A stretch of 64,000 bases of DNA, from the NCBI RefSeq assembly GCF_002915595.1, contig NZ_PQGG01000026.1:1-64000 (forward strand). The letters are read 5' to 3'. Made by a program: the position numbers and the translations under genes. Origin of the DNA: Zhongshania marina (GTDB lineage: Bacteria > Pseudomonadota > Gammaproteobacteria > Pseudomonadales > Spongiibacteraceae). The notes beneath the pieces are model-generated. The model made no database searches and had not been told where the DNA came from. It saw only the letters and a list, made by a program, of their open reading frames with translations. Positions within the stretch are counted from its first letter, which is position 1. Each line of letters opens with the position of its first letter. Of the stretch, positions 10,131 through 20,033 are shown piece after piece.

Positions 10131-10982
10131 TTACAACTCTGAAATTATTTTTGAAAACTGCTCAATCATCGGCATCACAATCTCTGGCTTATTCCAGTTC
10201 TGCATGCCAACACCAATATTACAGCGGCTTATACCCGCGTCGCGATACTGTTTTAATAAATCTGGCGTCACTTCAGCCATGACCACCAGCGTAATCTCCA
10301 CCTTGTCGGGGTCGCGACCGAACTCGCTAACTTGCCGCCGAAAATCCTTCACCGCCGCACCCACATCAGGCAGAGCAACATCAACCGGCATCCAGCCATC
10401 TGCCCACTGCGCGGCGTGACGCACACCCAAGGGCCCCATCGCGCCAAATATCATCTCTGGAATATGTAGCGGCTTTGGCTCAAACCAAACGGGATCAAAA
10501 TCGATAAACTCACCGTGATACTCCGGCGCCTCATCGCAAAACAATACCCGCGTCGCCGCCACTGTTTCTTTCATCACCAAATAGCGGCGCTGCCACGGCA
10601 GGTTTGTGGCGTTTTCAAACTCTTCCTGATTCCAACCGACACCCGTGCCAATAATGACCCGACCACCAGACAAGCGATCTAAACTCGCGATGGTCTTGGC
10701 CTGGGAAAACAATTCTCGCTCCATCAGCAGCGCAATGCCGGTACCCAGCTTTAAGCGACTGGTTGCCGAAGCCGCCGCCATCAAGGAAACATAGGGATCC
10801 ATCATCTCTTTATACGGTTCTGGCAATTCACCGCCCGGTGGATAGGCGGTAGTCCGGCAACGCGGAATATGGCTGTGCTCGCCATACCACAGCGACTCAA
10901 AACCCGCCTGCTCCAAAATCCGCGCAAGTTGAGCGGGGTCTGGATCATTCACCGTATTCATTGAACTAAAGCCAAGATGCAT
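10131..10982 (-). CDS. LLM-class (luciferase-like, F420-dependent type) oxidoreductase
   Basis: Protein of 283 aa with the bacterial luciferase-like TIM-barrel pattern: ESLWYGEHSHIP near residue 40, LKLGTGIALL and SGGRVIIGTGVGWNQEEF in the middle, and HAAQWADGWMP later. It resembles the TIGR03619-type LLM proteins annotated as F420-dependent; FMN or F420 use cannot be decided here, and no F420 biosynthesis gene is in the window. The ATG at 10982 is preferred over the start at 11006 because GAGG precedes it at about 7 bases and the protein then begins MHLGFSSMN, as family members do. Confidence 0.8.
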   Translation of the reverse strand: MHLGFSSMNTVNDPDPAQLARILEQAGFESLWYGEHSHIPRCRTTAYPPGGELPEPYKEMMDPYVSLMAAASATSRLKLGTGIALLMERELFSQAKTIASLDRLSGGRVIIGTGVGWNQEEFENATNLPWQRRYLVMKETVAATRVLFCDEAPEYHGEFIDFDPVWFEPKPLHIPEMIFGAMGPLGVRHAAQWADGWMPVDVALPDVGAAVKDFRRQVSEFGRDPDKVEITLVVMAEVTPDLLKQYRDAGISRCNIGVGMQNWNKPEIVMPMIEQFSKIISEL

Positions 10983-11051
10983 GGAATCGCCTCTTATTGT
11001 TATCACTTATCTCTTGGAGTGTAGAACAGCTAATAAGCAGCGTGTATACCC

Positions 11052-11084
11052 CACTTTGATGAGGCGCGAAGCCTTATCAAAGTG
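11052..11084. promoter_or_regulatory. Stem-loop upstream of the PhnD-like gene
   Basis: CACTTTGAT and ATCAAAGTG form a 9-bp stem, extended inward by AGGC/GCCT around a GCGAA loop. A possible GTG start (11082) of the next gene falls in the 3' arm, which makes that start unlikely or structure-controlled. Confidence 0.4.
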
Positions 11085-11144
11085 AGGCCCCGTAACATAA
11101 CTGTCAAAAACACACCGTATTATGAAGTTTTTCAGACTGAACTA

Positions 11145-12017
11145 ATGATGCTGTCCGCTCCGCTCATTAGCGCTAACCGCGCCACTTATTATTTATTACT
11201 GAGCTTGGCTATTGGCCTAGCCCTGACTGCCTCTGCCTACCTGTCTAAAACACAGGTAAACACGGTCGAACTCAGTGACTACCGGAGCTATCAATGCAGC
11301 ACTGGCAATACTCAGGGCAAACCCAGCTTTCGTGTACTTACCTTATTCTTTAGCTACGCAACCGAGCTAGCAGACGCACTTTGCAATAATGATGTTATTC
11401 AACAAAACTTTTCTTCCGTAGAAATACTATGGCGGCCACGCGCCTATCTTGGTGCCAAACATATTCTCGATGAAGACTTCGAACTATTTTGGAATCGCTA
11501 CCATGTAGTAAACGGGCTCGTGCCGGAGTTTTCTGATTTTTATACCACCCTGCTAGACACTCCCACTTATAAATTATTTTGGCTAAGCAAAGACAGCCCA
11601 CCAAATATAAACACTGACTATCTCAAAGATAAAACCATTGGCTTTTCGCACGACCCGCAAAGCCAAACCCACTACCTGCAACCTATGAGTGCACTGCGAC
11701 AAGCAGGCATCAACTTGAATGCAAAACAGCAAAAATTTTATACCGACCCCAGCGCTATCTATAACGCGTTTTACAATAATGAGGTCGATATTATCAGTGC
11801 ACCGCTGTCGCAGGCTAAAAGCAAAAATGGCGAAACAATTTACAGCACATTAATTGATAGCGAAGTGCCATCTGGCGCGTGGTTTTTAAAAAACGAATTA
11901 CTGCAGCTAAGCAATATTGAGCAGCTAAAATGCGCAGTAATAAACAGTCTCAGCGTTTACACGCCACTATTTAATTCTATACACAGCCCTTCCCCACAGG
12001 AATCGGCATGCATATGA
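11145..12017 (+). CDS. Membrane-anchored PhnD-like periplasmic protein
   Basis: Protein of about 290 aa with one N-terminal hydrophobic segment (YYLLLSLAIGLALTAS) followed by a periplasmic-binding-protein-like domain. The stretch LKDKTIGFSHDPQSQTHYL, then an ALRQAGINL helix and an IYNAFYNNEVDIISAP segment, resembles the core of PhnD-type (PF12974) phosphonate/phosphate-binding proteins. No ABC permease or ATPase accompanies it. It overlaps the next gene by 10 bp, so the two probably act together, perhaps as ligand sensor and signal transducer (inference). The start is uncertain: GTG 11082, or ATG 11145 or 11148; I chose the ATG because the GTG lies in a hairpin. Confidence 0.6.
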   Translation: MMLSAPLISANRATYYLLLSLAIGLALTASAYLSKTQVNTVELSDYRSYQCSTGNTQGKPSFRVLTLFFSYATELADALCNNDVIQQNFSSVEILWRPRAYLGAKHILDEDFELFWNRYHVVNGLVPEFSDFYTTLLDTPTYKLFWLSKDSPPNINTDYLKDKTIGFSHDPQSQTHYLQPMSALRQAGINLNAKQQKFYTDPSAIYNAFYNNEVDIISAPLSQAKSKNGETIYSTLIDSEVPSGAWFLKNELLQLSNIEQLKCAVINSLSVYTPLFNSIHSPSPQESACI

Positions 12018-13246
12018 ACTGGGGACCTCAACGTGTATTAATATTCTTGGCTATTTTGCTATTCGGCTTAATTGGCTTGAGCAGCTTAAGCTACCAGCTA
12101 GGCCTAAACGGTGCCGCTAGCAGCTTAGAAACCAAGTTAAGCAGCAGCCTGCCCGAAAAAATTATTGGCGCCGGTATTAATGATTCCCATCATGAATTAT
12201 TGAATGATTTTTTAGTGAGCAGAATCAATCAAGACTTGGCCTTTCTGCCGATGAGCGGCCACCTCAACAATATTAAATATTGCCAAGCGCAAGTACAAAG
12301 CCTGTATGGCAAGAACTATCACCCACCTTACTCAGCCCTGCGAACAATCAACATAAACTGGTCAGTCAATGAACATCCCCAGACGATAAGTTTAGGCTTG
12401 AACTGCCAACACAACTGGCCATCGCTATTATTTAGCCAATTTATTTTAGCTCTACTTTTGGCGATATTACTGATCAGCATCAACAAACCAGTGCGCGGCA
12501 GCAACAAACAAATAGTTAATATTTTGCTTGCCCACGGCCACCCACGCTCAGATGCCATCGCTTTGAGCACTGCAGCAAATCGCTGTAATAACGCACAAGC
12601 GCAGGCATTAAACGTCGTTATCACTAAGGCTCCCCAACACACCGCCGCGATACTAAAGTTTTTAGATAATGGCGGCTTGAAAAATAGTAGCGCCGAACAA
12701 TTGGACTGGTTTCGCTACGGCTTACAAAAACATCCCGAATGTTTAGACGATGCCATTCATATTTGCATGGCCCCTGCTACCCTGAGCCTTTACCTTGCAA
12801 CAGGGCGCGTCGTCATCCACGGTGTCGACATAAAACTCCCTTCAACACCGTTCTTCTACTATTTTTGGTACGCCCAACGCCGCCATCAAAATACCGATAA
12901 CAGCGAGGGCTGGTTTATTAACCCGCCATCAAACCGATCCGACCGCAATGCCGATATCGAGCTAATTAATTTAATGCAGCAATACGGCGGCCACTACAAA
13001 GCCATAAACGATTTAGAAGAAAAGGGGCTGCGCGCCAAAACCCTAGATCAGAATCGCAGCAAAATAAAAGATGAACTCTGCCAGGTATTAGGTGAATCCC
13101 TAGCCGCTCCGTATTTATTTGAACTAGAACGCGACCCGCAAACCGCCCGCTTTAAATACCGCCTCGCCATCAAGCCCAGCGATATAGTATTTTTTGAACA
13201 CAAAAGTCGTTCTGCACCAAAAGCCGCCACCGCATCGCACACTTAA
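12008..13246 (+). CDS. Two-TM membrane protein of unknown function, cytoplasmic C-terminal domain
   Basis: Protein of 412 aa that I cannot assign to a named family. Helix 1 lies at about residues 9-29 and helix 2 at about 137-158, enclosing a roughly 105-residue periplasmic domain with two cysteines. A soluble C-terminal region of about 250 residues follows. Its last third (KLPSTPFFYYFWYAQRR, then LINLMQQYGGHYKAINDLEE and a basic helix) looks like a winged-helix-type module, loosely similar to ones I associate with CRISPR ring-nuclease-like proteins; this is weak. AGGA precedes the ATG at 6 bases. Coupling to the PhnD-like gene suggests a periplasmic-sensor to cytoplasmic-effector pair. Confidence 0.55.
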   Translation: MHMNWGPQRVLIFLAILLFGLIGLSSLSYQLGLNGAASSLETKLSSSLPEKIIGAGINDSHHELLNDFLVSRINQDLAFLPMSGHLNNIKYCQAQVQSLYGKNYHPPYSALRTININWSVNEHPQTISLGLNCQHNWPSLLFSQFILALLLAILLISINKPVRGSNKQIVNILLAHGHPRSDAIALSTAANRCNNAQAQALNVVITKAPQHTAAILKFLDNGGLKNSSAEQLDWFRYGLQKHPECLDDAIHICMAPATLSLYLATGRVVIHGVDIKLPSTPFFYYFWYAQRRHQNTDNSEGWFINPPSNRSDRNADIELINLMQQYGGHYKAINDLEEKGLRAKTLDQNRSKIKDELCQVLGESLAAPYLFELERDPQTARFKYRLAIKPSDIVFFEHKSRSAPKAATASHT

Positions 13247-13416
13247 AAAATATCTTTAAATTCAAACAACTACGCATCACAACTCGTCTCAAACTCGCTT
13301 TAGAGATATCTCTAAACAAGCAAAGATGTCTTTGTCACATCATCGAAATATAAAATCACGACAATCCCCCTGCCTAATTTATTCACACCTTAGCCTTAGA
13401 GCAGGAGATCACCCAC

Positions 13417-15882
13417 ATGACTTCACATGCAGCACAGAAGTTATCCGCGCTAGTCTTTGGCGGCCTTGTCAGCGCCGTGCCGTTTGTCGCACAGGCCGAT
13501 GAGAAGCCAATGGAAATAGTGACCGTTACCGCCGCCCCAATTCGCGACAGCCAACAGGCAGCCTTCGACGCCAAAAAATTTGCCGACAACTACGTCGAGA
13601 TTATTTCTGCAGATACCATCGGTCGCTTTCCAGATCAAAATTTAGCTGACTCACTCGGCCGCCTTCCTGGCCTTGCTATTGAGCGCGACCAAGGCCAAGC
13701 CCGCTATATTAATTTGCGCGGAGCACCCTTCCGCTATACCAGCATCGCTTTTGACGGCATAGATGTACCAGGTGCAGAGAATGGCCGCATTCCACGCTTC
13801 GACAGCATTCCATCGGTTATCACCCGCAAAGTCGAAGTAAACAAAGCCATTCTGCCAAGCATGCCCGGCGAATCCGTTGCCGGATTTATTAACATCGAAA
13901 CCTTCAGCCCCTTCGCCCAAGAGGGCTGGTCCTTTGCTGCAGACGTTGGCTTAGGCGAGCAGGACTTGGGCGGTGGCGACATCAGCAAATACGGCCTGCG
14001 CAGCTCATGGTCTAATGACAATTTTGGCTTCGTTGCCTTTGCCTCTGAAAACAGCCGAGAACAAATCACCGACAATCGCGAATACGATTTAGAGCGCGAC
14101 GCCAACGGCGAACTCATTGTTAACGAATTAGATTTTCGCAGTTATAAAGTTACCCGCGAAGACAGCGCCTACGGCGGCACCTTAGAGTACCGTGGTGACG
14201 ACACCTTGCAGCGCGTATTCGTCTCTACGCTCTACAGCGAATTCGTCGATAAAGAACAGCGCAATCAATTTGTGTTTGCAGTAACGAATCCAGAAGCCGG
14301 CACCGCCGTCAGCAATAAAGAGCTTAGCGTTTCTCGCCTGCTGGAATACGGTCAATACGAAAACTCGACCTTATCAAACACCATCGGCGCCGACTTTCAG
14401 CTCAACGACTGGCGCGTAGAAACCCGCATCAATGCAACGGAAACCGAATTTTCCATGAACCTGCCGATTCCCCGCAGCGTCGGCGGCAGCGCTATGGGAA
14501 GCTACGATCTAAGCGATATTGAAGATCCCAAACTTTATCTTGACCGCGATCTAGACAGCATCAGCTACGCCGCCACCATCGGCATTCACTATGGCCAAGA
14601 ACTCAATATCGACGGCCTAAAATTCAAGGCGGATGCCGAACGAGATTTTAATTGGTTTAACAAATCTGCGGTGCTACGCATTGGTGTGCAACACGACAGC
14701 CGCAGCGCAGACGGCTTTATTTCAACACCAGCCGTTAAGAGCTTCCCCGACACAATCGACATCGACAGCTTCAATACCGGATCACGCTGGGACAGCAACA
14801 CCAGCAATACAATTGGCGCCAGCTATTACAATAATAAAGGCCTGCGCAATGCTTGGGCTGCAACTGGCGGTTTAGGCTCCGTCACGCCAAGCGAAGACGG
14901 TGTGATAGATATAGAAGAAGACATCATTGCGATTTACGCAATGGCGACCACCGAATTTATATGGGGCAATATCGTCACCGGCGCTAGATTCGAGAAAACC
15001 GACTACAGCAGCAAAGGTGTCGTCAATGGCAATGCAATATCAGTTGATGACGACTTCAACAATATATTGCCAAGCGTACACGTCAATATTGATCTAGCCG
15101 AAAACCTGAAGCTACGCATTTCTGGCTCGACCGGTATTAACCGTCCAACTTATGACGAATGGCGTGCCGCAGCAAGAATCGACCTTGTCGAAAAAGAAGT
15201 TGATGGCGGCAACCCCACCCTAGACGCCGAAGAGGCAATGGGCATAGATACCGCAATTGAATGGTATTTCGCCCCCGCCAGCATACTGTCTGCCGGTGTA
15301 TTCTACCGCACCATAGACAATGTTATTTACGCTGACACCAGCACCATAGACGGCGGTGTGTATTTACCCAGCGCAGCCGGCGAACGCTGGGTTTACAAAG
15401 GCGCAGTTAACGGCGACGACGGTGAAATGCAGGGTGTGGAGTTAAGCTTTGTCGGCCATGCCAGCGACTTGATTAACACTGCGCACGGCCTTGGCGTCAG
15501 CGCCAACATCACCATGTTAGACAGCGAGTTTACCGGCATCGACGGCAAAAACTATAAGCTGCCTGGCACCTCAGACTTACTTTATAACTTCTCAGTATTT
15601 TACGAAGACTTTGGGCTGTCAGCGCGAATTAACTACCAATACCGCGATGAATGGATATCGCCAATTGAAGATCCAAGCGAATACTGGGGCGAGCAAGAAC
15701 GCGTTGATCTTTCCATCAGCTACGAGCTTCCCTTCGACCTGCAAGGCGCGACGATGTCAGTTTACGCCAACGCTAACAACCTGACCGATGAAACCGATGT
15801 ACGTTATGCGGGCAATGGCACCATCAATCAATCAGAAAGCTATGGGCGTCGCTACTTACTCGGCGTAAGACTACATTTTTAA
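13417..15882 (+). CDS. TonB-dependent receptor (TIGR01782-like)
   Basis: Outer-membrane receptor of 821 aa. A signal peptide (about residues 1-27, ending VAQA) precedes a TonB box (MEIVTVTA). The plug domain contains IGRFPDQNLADSLGRLPG and YINLRGAPFRYTSIAFDGID, and the C-terminal barrel ends in GRRYLLGVRLHF with a terminal Phe. The plug wording matches the Xanthomonas/Caulobacter-type receptors often used for carbohydrates or other large organic ligands. AGGAG precedes the ATG. The phosphatase-like gene 90 bp downstream on the same strand may be co-transcribed and may process a ligand taken up here (inference). Confidence 0.9.
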   Translation: MTSHAAQKLSALVFGGLVSAVPFVAQADEKPMEIVTVTAAPIRDSQQAAFDAKKFADNYVEIISADTIGRFPDQNLADSLGRLPGLAIERDQGQARYINLRGAPFRYTSIAFDGIDVPGAENGRIPRFDSIPSVITRKVEVNKAILPSMPGESVAGFINIETFSPFAQEGWSFAADVGLGEQDLGGGDISKYGLRSSWSNDNFGFVAFASENSREQITDNREYDLERDANGELIVNELDFRSYKVTREDSAYGGTLEYRGDDTLQRVFVSTLYSEFVDKEQRNQFVFAVTNPEAGTAVSNKELSVSRLLEYGQYENSTLSNTIGADFQLNDWRVETRINATETEFSMNLPIPRSVGGSAMGSYDLSDIEDPKLYLDRDLDSISYAATIGIHYGQELNIDGLKFKADAERDFNWFNKSAVLRIGVQHDSRSADGFISTPAVKSFPDTIDIDSFNTGSRWDSNTSNTIGASYYNNKGLRNAWAATGGLGSVTPSEDGVIDIEEDIIAIYAMATTEFIWGNIVTGARFEKTDYSSKGVVNGNAISVDDDFNNILPSVHVNIDLAENLKLRISGSTGINRPTYDEWRAAARIDLVEKEVDGGNPTLDAEEAMGIDTAIEWYFAPASILSAGVFYRTIDNVIYADTSTIDGGVYLPSAAGERWVYKGAVNGDDGEMQGVELSFVGHASDLINTAHGLGVSANITMLDSEFTGIDGKNYKLPGTSDLLYNFSVFYEDFGLSARINYQYRDEWISPIEDPSEYWGEQERVDLSISYELPFDLQGATMSVYANANNLTDETDVRYAGNGTINQSESYGRRYLLGVRLHF

Positions 15883-15971
15883 TCACTGCGCGGTGATGCG
15901 GGCCAAGACATTAAGCCCGCACCACCAAAATTCCATACTTAAAAATAATTTTCTACATCACAGAGGTCTAT

Positions 15972-16877
15972 ATGAATACTCGCAAGTTTTTGTCAATCTG
16001 CGGCGTCATCGGCGCATGCACACTTAGCCAGCTTTCTCCGGTCTATGCCAGCACCGCAACACCGAATACTAGTACCGCGCAAACTGTAAATCAGTCTCGC
16101 CTACTGCCTTTAGAGGGCGGCTCTAATTTTCGCGATTTAGGCGGCTACCAAACCACCGATCACAAAACCGTTCGCAGCGGCATGCTATTTCGATCTGGCG
16201 CGATGGCAAACTTAACCGCCAAAGATGAGGCTTACTTAAATAAACACAATTTTAAAACTGTTGTCGATCTTCGCTCACAGGAAGAACTAGATTTATTCCC
16301 CAATCAATGGGTTAAACATAATAGCGACATCAATTATGTAAATTACCAATACAGCATTAAAGACATTCAAGGTTCACTCAAAAACAAAGAAGTTAAAAGC
16401 TACGGCGCAGGCAATTTCTATCTCTCTATTGCAGACAGACTACAACCACAACTGAAATTATATTTTGCAGAACTTTTACAAGAACACACACCGCTGGTAG
16501 TGAACTGCTCTGCAGGCCAAGACCGCACCGGCTTCGCCTCAGCCATGCTGCTTAGCGCACTCGGCGTGCCCCGCGATGTGATTATTGAAGATTATTTACT
16601 CTCGACCCAATACCGCAATCCAAAGAATGAGATGGGAAGTGTCGATCTTAAAAAGGCAGCCAAAACCAATGACTTCGCCAAAATGATGCTGCACTACACA
16701 GACAACGGCAAAGTGACTGAAGCCAAACCCCTCATCACCCAAGATGGCACACCGTATATCAGCATCGCCTTCGCACAAATAGAAGAGCAATACGGCACTG
16801 TAGAAAATTACTTAGAACGCGCCATTGGTGTAGATCAAAAAGATATCGCCAAATTAAAATCACTGTACTTACAATAA
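15972..16877 (+). CDS. Exported tyrosine-phosphatase-like enzyme (Y_phosphatase3 type)
   Basis: Protein of 301 aa with a signal peptide (about residues 1-27, ending VYAS). The Cys-x5-Arg phosphatase loop NCSAGQDRTG has Cys179 and Arg185, and upstream NFRDLGGYQTTD and FRSGAMANLT motifs are typical of the PF13350 family. It should hydrolyse phosphate monoesters (phosphotyrosine, phosphoinositide or another organic phosphate) in the periplasm. It follows a TonB-dependent receptor on the same strand and is closed by a strong terminator, suggesting a two-gene receptor-plus-phosphatase unit. Confidence 0.85.
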   Translation: MNTRKFLSICGVIGACTLSQLSPVYASTATPNTSTAQTVNQSRLLPLEGGSNFRDLGGYQTTDHKTVRSGMLFRSGAMANLTAKDEAYLNKHNFKTVVDLRSQEELDLFPNQWVKHNSDINYVNYQYSIKDIQGSLKNKEVKSYGAGNFYLSIADRLQPQLKLYFAELLQEHTPLVVNCSAGQDRTGFASAMLLSALGVPRDVIIEDYLLSTQYRNPKNEMGSVDLKKAAKTNDFAKMMLHYTDNGKVTEAKPLITQDGTPYISIAFAQIEEQYGTVENYLERAIGVDQKDIAKLKSLYLQ

Positions 16878-16883
16878 GCACGT

Positions 16884-16926
16884 AAAAGCCGCGATAGCCA
16901 AGTTAAAATCGCTATCGCGGCTTTTT
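16884..16926 (+). terminator. Rho-independent terminator after the phosphatase gene
   Basis: A 14-bp stem (AAAGCCGCGATAGC / GCTATCGCGGCTTT) with a 12-base loop, followed by a T run. It closes the receptor-phosphatase unit. Confidence 0.88.
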
Positions 16927-17114
16927 ACAAACTACTTTAAACAAGAATATTCTACGCCTGATTCCCACCCCAAGATTTTAAGCTACACTCTTCAAAACAG
17001 TACTCAACTGATTAACATTAATCTAAGACCTCAACACCACGGTATTTCCCCTATTACATACTGTGCTAGGCTTAGTTACATTATAAAAAAAACACCAAAC
17101 CCAAAAGGTGGCAT

Positions 17115-19265
17115 ATGGAAGCCTTCAAACTCACGGTTTTTGGTTTGCTATTCTTAACTCCCGCACTGGCCGCCGCAGAAAATGAGCGGGGCAAAAGCGG
17201 CACCCTAGAAGAAGTGATTGTTACCGGCCTAAAGCGGCAGGACACCACAAAAATCAGTGAGGAATCCCGCCAGCTATTTAGCATTGCCGGCGCGGCAGAT
17301 GACCCTTTACAGGCGATATATTCATTACCTGGCGTCACCTTTTCTAGTGGTGGCGAACCCGTTATTCGGGGCTCTGGGGCAGAAGACAATATCTATTATA
17401 TAGACTCGATTCCCGCTGAGTATCTATTCCACGTCTTTGGCAACTCTATTTTCAACAAAAACCTAATACAGCGCTTTGAACTATATTCCGGCGCATTTCC
17501 TAGCCGCTATGGCAACGCCACTGGCGGCGTGATTGATGTTACCCTGCGCGATCCTCGGCACGAAGAATTCAGCACCACCATCAGCGCTAGCTTTCTACTC
17601 ACGGGCGTACTCTTTGAAGGTCAGCTCAGCGAGAATTCTGCCTTTTATGCCTCTTACCGCCGCAGTTTGCTCGATCAGTTTGATACCGATTCTTTAACCG
17701 AAGATGAGGACGGCGTATCAATCACTGACTTTCCAGTCGCACAGGATTACCAAGTAAAATATCGCTGGGATGTGAATCGCAAAAATAGCCTGTCTTTTAT
17801 CGCCGCCGGTGCAGAAGACGATTTACAAGCAGAGGCAGACAGCAATAACGATTACGTCGCCCGTGACCCCGATCTTGCTGGGCCACTATCTTACGACCAA
17901 GGCTTCCACAGCCAATCTGTTGTATGGTCATGGTCTTCGGACAGCAGTGTTAAAGAAGCGAATTTAATTGTTTCTCATATAGATGAATTTTTAAATTTAG
18001 ATTACGGCAATGAGCAAACCGTAAATACCCCCGCAGACCGCTACGTGATTCGCTTCGATTACGGCCAAGCCATTTCCGACAAGCATCACCTTACCTTTGG
18101 TGTGAACACCAGCACCTCGAAATACGATTTTGAAATTGCGGCAAAAATTCCTACCTGCTCAGATTTTGAAAGTGACTGTTCAACCGCCGACGCAGAATTC
18201 ATTACCCTAAATGACGAAGTGACCGTTAAAACCAAAGATGCTTATATAGAAGACGTAATCAGCTTAAATACCAAACACACCGTTACCGTCGCAGCCCATT
18301 ACACCAGCTATGACTATTTAGAAACATCTCAAATTGAGCCGCGCCTAAGATGGGAATACCAAGCAAACGACAATTTAAAAAGCTACGCAGCCTTCGGCAT
18401 GCATTCACAATCACCGGAATTAGCAGAGATTATAGACGGCGTCGGCAATGCCAATCTCGATGTAGAAAAAGCCAAGCATCTAGTACTTGGGCTTGAGAAA
18501 TTTTTATCCGTCGATTGGCTTTTCCGTGCAGAACTTTATTACAAACAACTGAACAATGTCGTCATTAATATTCAGCCTAGCGAGCCTGACTTCGCCGAGC
18601 GCTATTCGAACGATGCCGAAGGCAATGCCTACGGCATAGAATTTTTTCTTAAAAAGGAATTAAGTGACAAATGGTATGGCTGGGCCGCGCTGAGCTTTGG
18701 CAAAACCGAAAGAAAAGATTTACGCAGCGGCGACACTTCCCCCTTTGAATATGATAAACCCGTTATCTTTAATATCGCCGTCAATTACCAACTCAACGAC
18801 TTCTGGAACGTCGGCGCAACCTGGACCTATCAATCCGGCGCGCTATACACGCCGGTAGTCGGCCTCGACACCAGCAATCAAACAAGCCCCAACCTACTTG
18901 AATTACTACTGCAAAACCCCGCCGGTGGCTTGCTTGGAGCCATCACCGACTTGCTTGATCAGGTCAATCTCATAGGGGTGGCAGACCCAATATATGGCCG
19001 CTTTAATTCTGAGCGCCTGCCGGATTACCATCGCCTAGATTTACGCGCGGAATATACCAAGCCATCAGAAAATGGCCGCTACTGGAAATTCTATATAGAC
19101 GTACTAAACGCCTACGACCAAGACAATGTAGAAGGCTACGAATACAGCCCCACAGACCGCGACCCCCTGTCTTACACACCCGCAGGCTACGGAGAAAACA
19201 TCCCCGTCGCCGCCGAACACGGGATTGGGATTTTCCCATCGCTAGGGTTTGAGGTTCGTTATTAA
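17115..19265 (+). CDS. TonB-dependent receptor, short-plug type
   Basis: Outer-membrane receptor of 716 aa. A signal peptide (about residues 1-20, ending LAAA) is followed by a TonB box (LEEVIVTGLKRQD), a plug domain (IYSLPGVTFSSGGEPVIRGS; FELYSGAFPSRYGNATGGVI) and a beta-barrel ending GIGIFPSLGFEVRY. An AAGGTGG ribosome-binding site precedes the ATG. The ligand is unknown. It stands alone, convergent with the GST gene 10 bp away. Confidence 0.9.
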   Translation: MEAFKLTVFGLLFLTPALAAAENERGKSGTLEEVIVTGLKRQDTTKISEESRQLFSIAGAADDPLQAIYSLPGVTFSSGGEPVIRGSGAEDNIYYIDSIPAEYLFHVFGNSIFNKNLIQRFELYSGAFPSRYGNATGGVIDVTLRDPRHEEFSTTISASFLLTGVLFEGQLSENSAFYASYRRSLLDQFDTDSLTEDEDGVSITDFPVAQDYQVKYRWDVNRKNSLSFIAAGAEDDLQAEADSNNDYVARDPDLAGPLSYDQGFHSQSVVWSWSSDSSVKEANLIVSHIDEFLNLDYGNEQTVNTPADRYVIRFDYGQAISDKHHLTFGVNTSTSKYDFEIAAKIPTCSDFESDCSTADAEFITLNDEVTVKTKDAYIEDVISLNTKHTVTVAAHYTSYDYLETSQIEPRLRWEYQANDNLKSYAAFGMHSQSPELAEIIDGVGNANLDVEKAKHLVLGLEKFLSVDWLFRAELYYKQLNNVVINIQPSEPDFAERYSNDAEGNAYGIEFFLKKELSDKWYGWAALSFGKTERKDLRSGDTSPFEYDKPVIFNIAVNYQLNDFWNVGATWTYQSGALYTPVVGLDTSNQTSPNLLELLLQNPAGGLLGAITDLLDQVNLIGVADPIYGRFNSERLPDYHRLDLRAEYTKPSENGRYWKFYIDVLNAYDQDNVEGYEYSPTDRDPLSYTPAGYGENIPVAAEHGIGIFPSLGFEVRY

Positions 19266-19275
19266 ATCTTGGGTT

Positions 19276-19914
19276 TTATGCTTTAAAAATAGCCTCAGCC
19301 CTTACCCAGGCAGGTCTTGCTCGTAAACGATTTAAGTAAGCTTGAATAGCTGGATAAGGCACAAAGGCCTCCCCTTTCACATCGCCTGCTTGTATAAACA
19401 AGGGAGATTCCAACATCATTAAAGGAAACGCGATCATAATATCGGCACCGGAAAATTCGCCCGCAATGTAATCACGTTCACCAAGAATTGTATTCATATA
19501 GGTAAACACAGTTTTAAATTCGCCGTCGCAAAACGCACTCAAGCCCGGCGCATTTGCCGCCGTCATCACGTTAAGCATATTGATAAAAATCGGCGTCATT
19601 AGCGTGGATTCAGCCGCGTGCATCCAATGCAAATAATCGATGTAATCGTCGCTATCAACAGATGGTCTCAGACGATCTTTGCCATACGTCATTAGTAGAT
19701 ACTCGACAATGGCACCAGACTCGGGAATCGTGCGCCCCTTATCCTCAATCACTGGCGCCTTACCCATGGGGCTTACATCCCACAGGGATTGCGGAGAACG
19801 AAACGTGTCTGGATTGCGGGTATGAGTAACTAGCTCGTACTTCAAGCCCAGCTCTTCCGCCAACCAAATACTGCGATCAGAGCGAGACATACCCAAGTGA
19901 TGAATTTTCAACAT
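19276..19914 (-). CDS. Glutathione S-transferase family protein
   Basis: Protein of 213 aa with an N-terminal thioredoxin-fold GST domain (MLKIHHLGMSRSDRSIWLAE; SPMGKAPVIEDKG; IPESGAIVEYLL) and an all-helical C-terminal domain. The ATG at 19914 is chosen over an upstream start at 19974 because GGGA lies 6-7 bases before it and homologues begin at this Met. The SRSDR segment probably supplies the catalytic Ser. The substrate is unknown. Confidence 0.88.
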   Translation of the reverse strand: MLKIHHLGMSRSDRSIWLAEELGLKYELVTHTRNPDTFRSPQSLWDVSPMGKAPVIEDKGRTIPESGAIVEYLLMTYGKDRLRPSVDSDDYIDYLHWMHAAESTLMTPIFINMLNVMTAANAPGLSAFCDGEFKTVFTYMNTILGERDYIAGEFSGADIMIAFPLMMLESPLFIQAGDVKGEAFVPYPAIQAYLNRLRARPAWVRAEAIFKA

Positions 19915-20033
19915 ATGATTCCCTACTATTATTATCGAAGCTCGCCCTAGACCATACAGCATCATGCAATGCATGAGGACTCCAGCTCATCACATTACGC
20001 AATTAACCCGCTAGCGGATTTATGATTTACCCA

